In this document: positions 63,742 to 64,000 of the stretch, piece by piece
Numbering within the stretch: position 1 is the first letter of the stretch
How the letters are laid out: each line of letters begins with the position of its first letter
DNA from: Reichenbachiella versicolor
GTDB taxonomy: Bacteria > Bacteroidota > Bacteroidia > Cytophagales > Cyclobacteriaceae
Assembly (NCBI RefSeq): GCF_003171675.1
Contig: NZ_QFZQ01000008.1
Coordinates: 1 to 64,000 of the forward strand
Reading direction: 5' to 3'
Length of the DNA stretch: 64,000 bases
Made by a program: the position numbers and the translations under genes
The notes under the pieces: model-generated
Databases searched by the model: none
Seen by the model: the letters and a program-made list of their open reading frames with translations, nothing else
What the model was told of the DNA's origin: nothing

Positions 63742-64000
63742 ATAGTCCCAAGTCTTCTGAGTCGTGCATCAATTTCGCAAGTGCATCTTTTTGCTCATTG
63801 AGCTTATTCTTTTTGAATTCAACCAAATCATTAAATTGAATTCTACGATGACGCCCAACTTTTGTAGCTTTCAACTTTCCCTCATCAATAAGCTTTGTGA
63901 TGTAGGGGCGAGAACAATTCAAGAATTCTGCAGCTTTTTGAGTTGTAAAGACTGTTCCTTTCGAAATAATAGAAATGGAATTTCCATCTTTTATATTCTT
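63728..64000 (-). CDS. Excisionase-type helix-turn-helix protein (antitoxin), partial
   Basis: The 3' part of a gene whose start lies beyond the right edge. The frame stays open to base 64000; a start at 63922 would cut into the helix-turn-helix. The visible 90 residues contain the MerR/excisionase-like DNA-binding module (TTQKAAEFLNCSRPYITKLIDEG, then KATKVGRHRRIQFNDLVEFKK) and a short acidic C-terminal tail (LMHDSEDLGLYEID) that would hold the PIN toxin. The gene pair is of the common excisionase-HTH/PIN type. Confidence 0.85.
   Translation of the reverse strand, partial: KNIKDGNSISIISKGTVFTTQKAAEFLNCSRPYITKLIDEGKLKATKVGRHRRIQFNDLVEFKKNKLNEQKDALAKLMHDSEDLGLYEID

Overview
The window looks like a core chromosomal stretch of a marine, probably gliding bacterium of the phylum Bacteroidota, most likely in the Cytophagales. 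The evidence is an AT-rich sequence, a type IX secretion sorting domain, a GldB lipoprotein and a GldJ/GldK-like lipoprotein, many lipoproteins with short signal peptides, -7 promoter boxes of the TAnnTTTG type, little sign of Shine-Dalgarno sites, and a sulfatase plus an alpha-L-fucosidase of the kind used on algal polysaccharides. The species cannot be named from the sequence. I saw no rRNA, tRNA, CRISPR array, insertion sequence or prophage.

Layout. 0.1-9.5 kb: a trans-sulfuration enzyme, a VTT-domain membrane protein, an MscS-like channel, a 58-residue small protein not resolved by simple long-ORF calling, BatD, chorismate synthase, a dicarboxylate symporter and an Nfu Fe-S carrier. 9.6-13.7 kb: a tight minus-strand operon (GlmU-like transferase, DNA polymerase III delta prime, HemC, cyclophilin lipoprotein). 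14.2-21 kb: a seven-helix membrane protein, then a plus-strand run with glycerol kinase, glycerol-3-phosphate dehydrogenase, exonuclease III, glycerophosphodiesterase and a PLP-fold enzyme that has lost its catalytic lysine. 21-25.1 kb: S1/P1 nuclease, aldose epimerase, PurM and an 850-base gene-free stretch containing a nested 40/120-base tandem repeat. 25.1-33.6 kb: a beta-barrel protein divergent from GldB, GH29 fucosidase, fatty-acid desaturase, UvrA and two small lipoproteins. 33.6-40.6 kb: an SDR protein without its catalytic tyrosine, DinB, FolE and QueD-like pterin enzymes, an Fe-S sulfonucleotide reductase (CysH), a sugar epimerase, and a tightly packed operon of a RIC-like hemerythrin protein, RuvX, peptide deformylase and an omega-amidase.

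40.6-50 kb: an ECF-type sigma factor divergent from the GldJ/GldK-like lipoprotein, a receiver-only response regulator coupled to an orphan TRAP solute-binding protein, ClpB, a lipoprotein and an ABC exporter. 50-60.8 kb: sulfatase, RecF, pyruvate dehydrogenase E1 alpha, a TPR protein, a LiaF-like membrane protein, a T9SS cargo protein, a TetR regulator, adenosine kinase and AsnRS. 60.8-64 kb: a GH3 acyl-adenylase-like protein, LptB, and a PIN toxin/excisionase-type antitoxin pair cut by the right edge.

Most genes are housekeeping and operons are compact, often separated by strong hairpin terminators. The parts least explained by ordinary annotation are the higher-order tandem repeat at 24.6-25.0 kb, the PLP-fold protein lacking both PLP-anchoring residues, the seven-helix protein with a CREST-like histidine pattern, the tyrosine-less SDR, the cysteine-less RIC homologue, the small 58-residue protein, and the receiver/TRAP-binding-protein pair. 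I did not find a convincing new multi-gene defence or mobile system.
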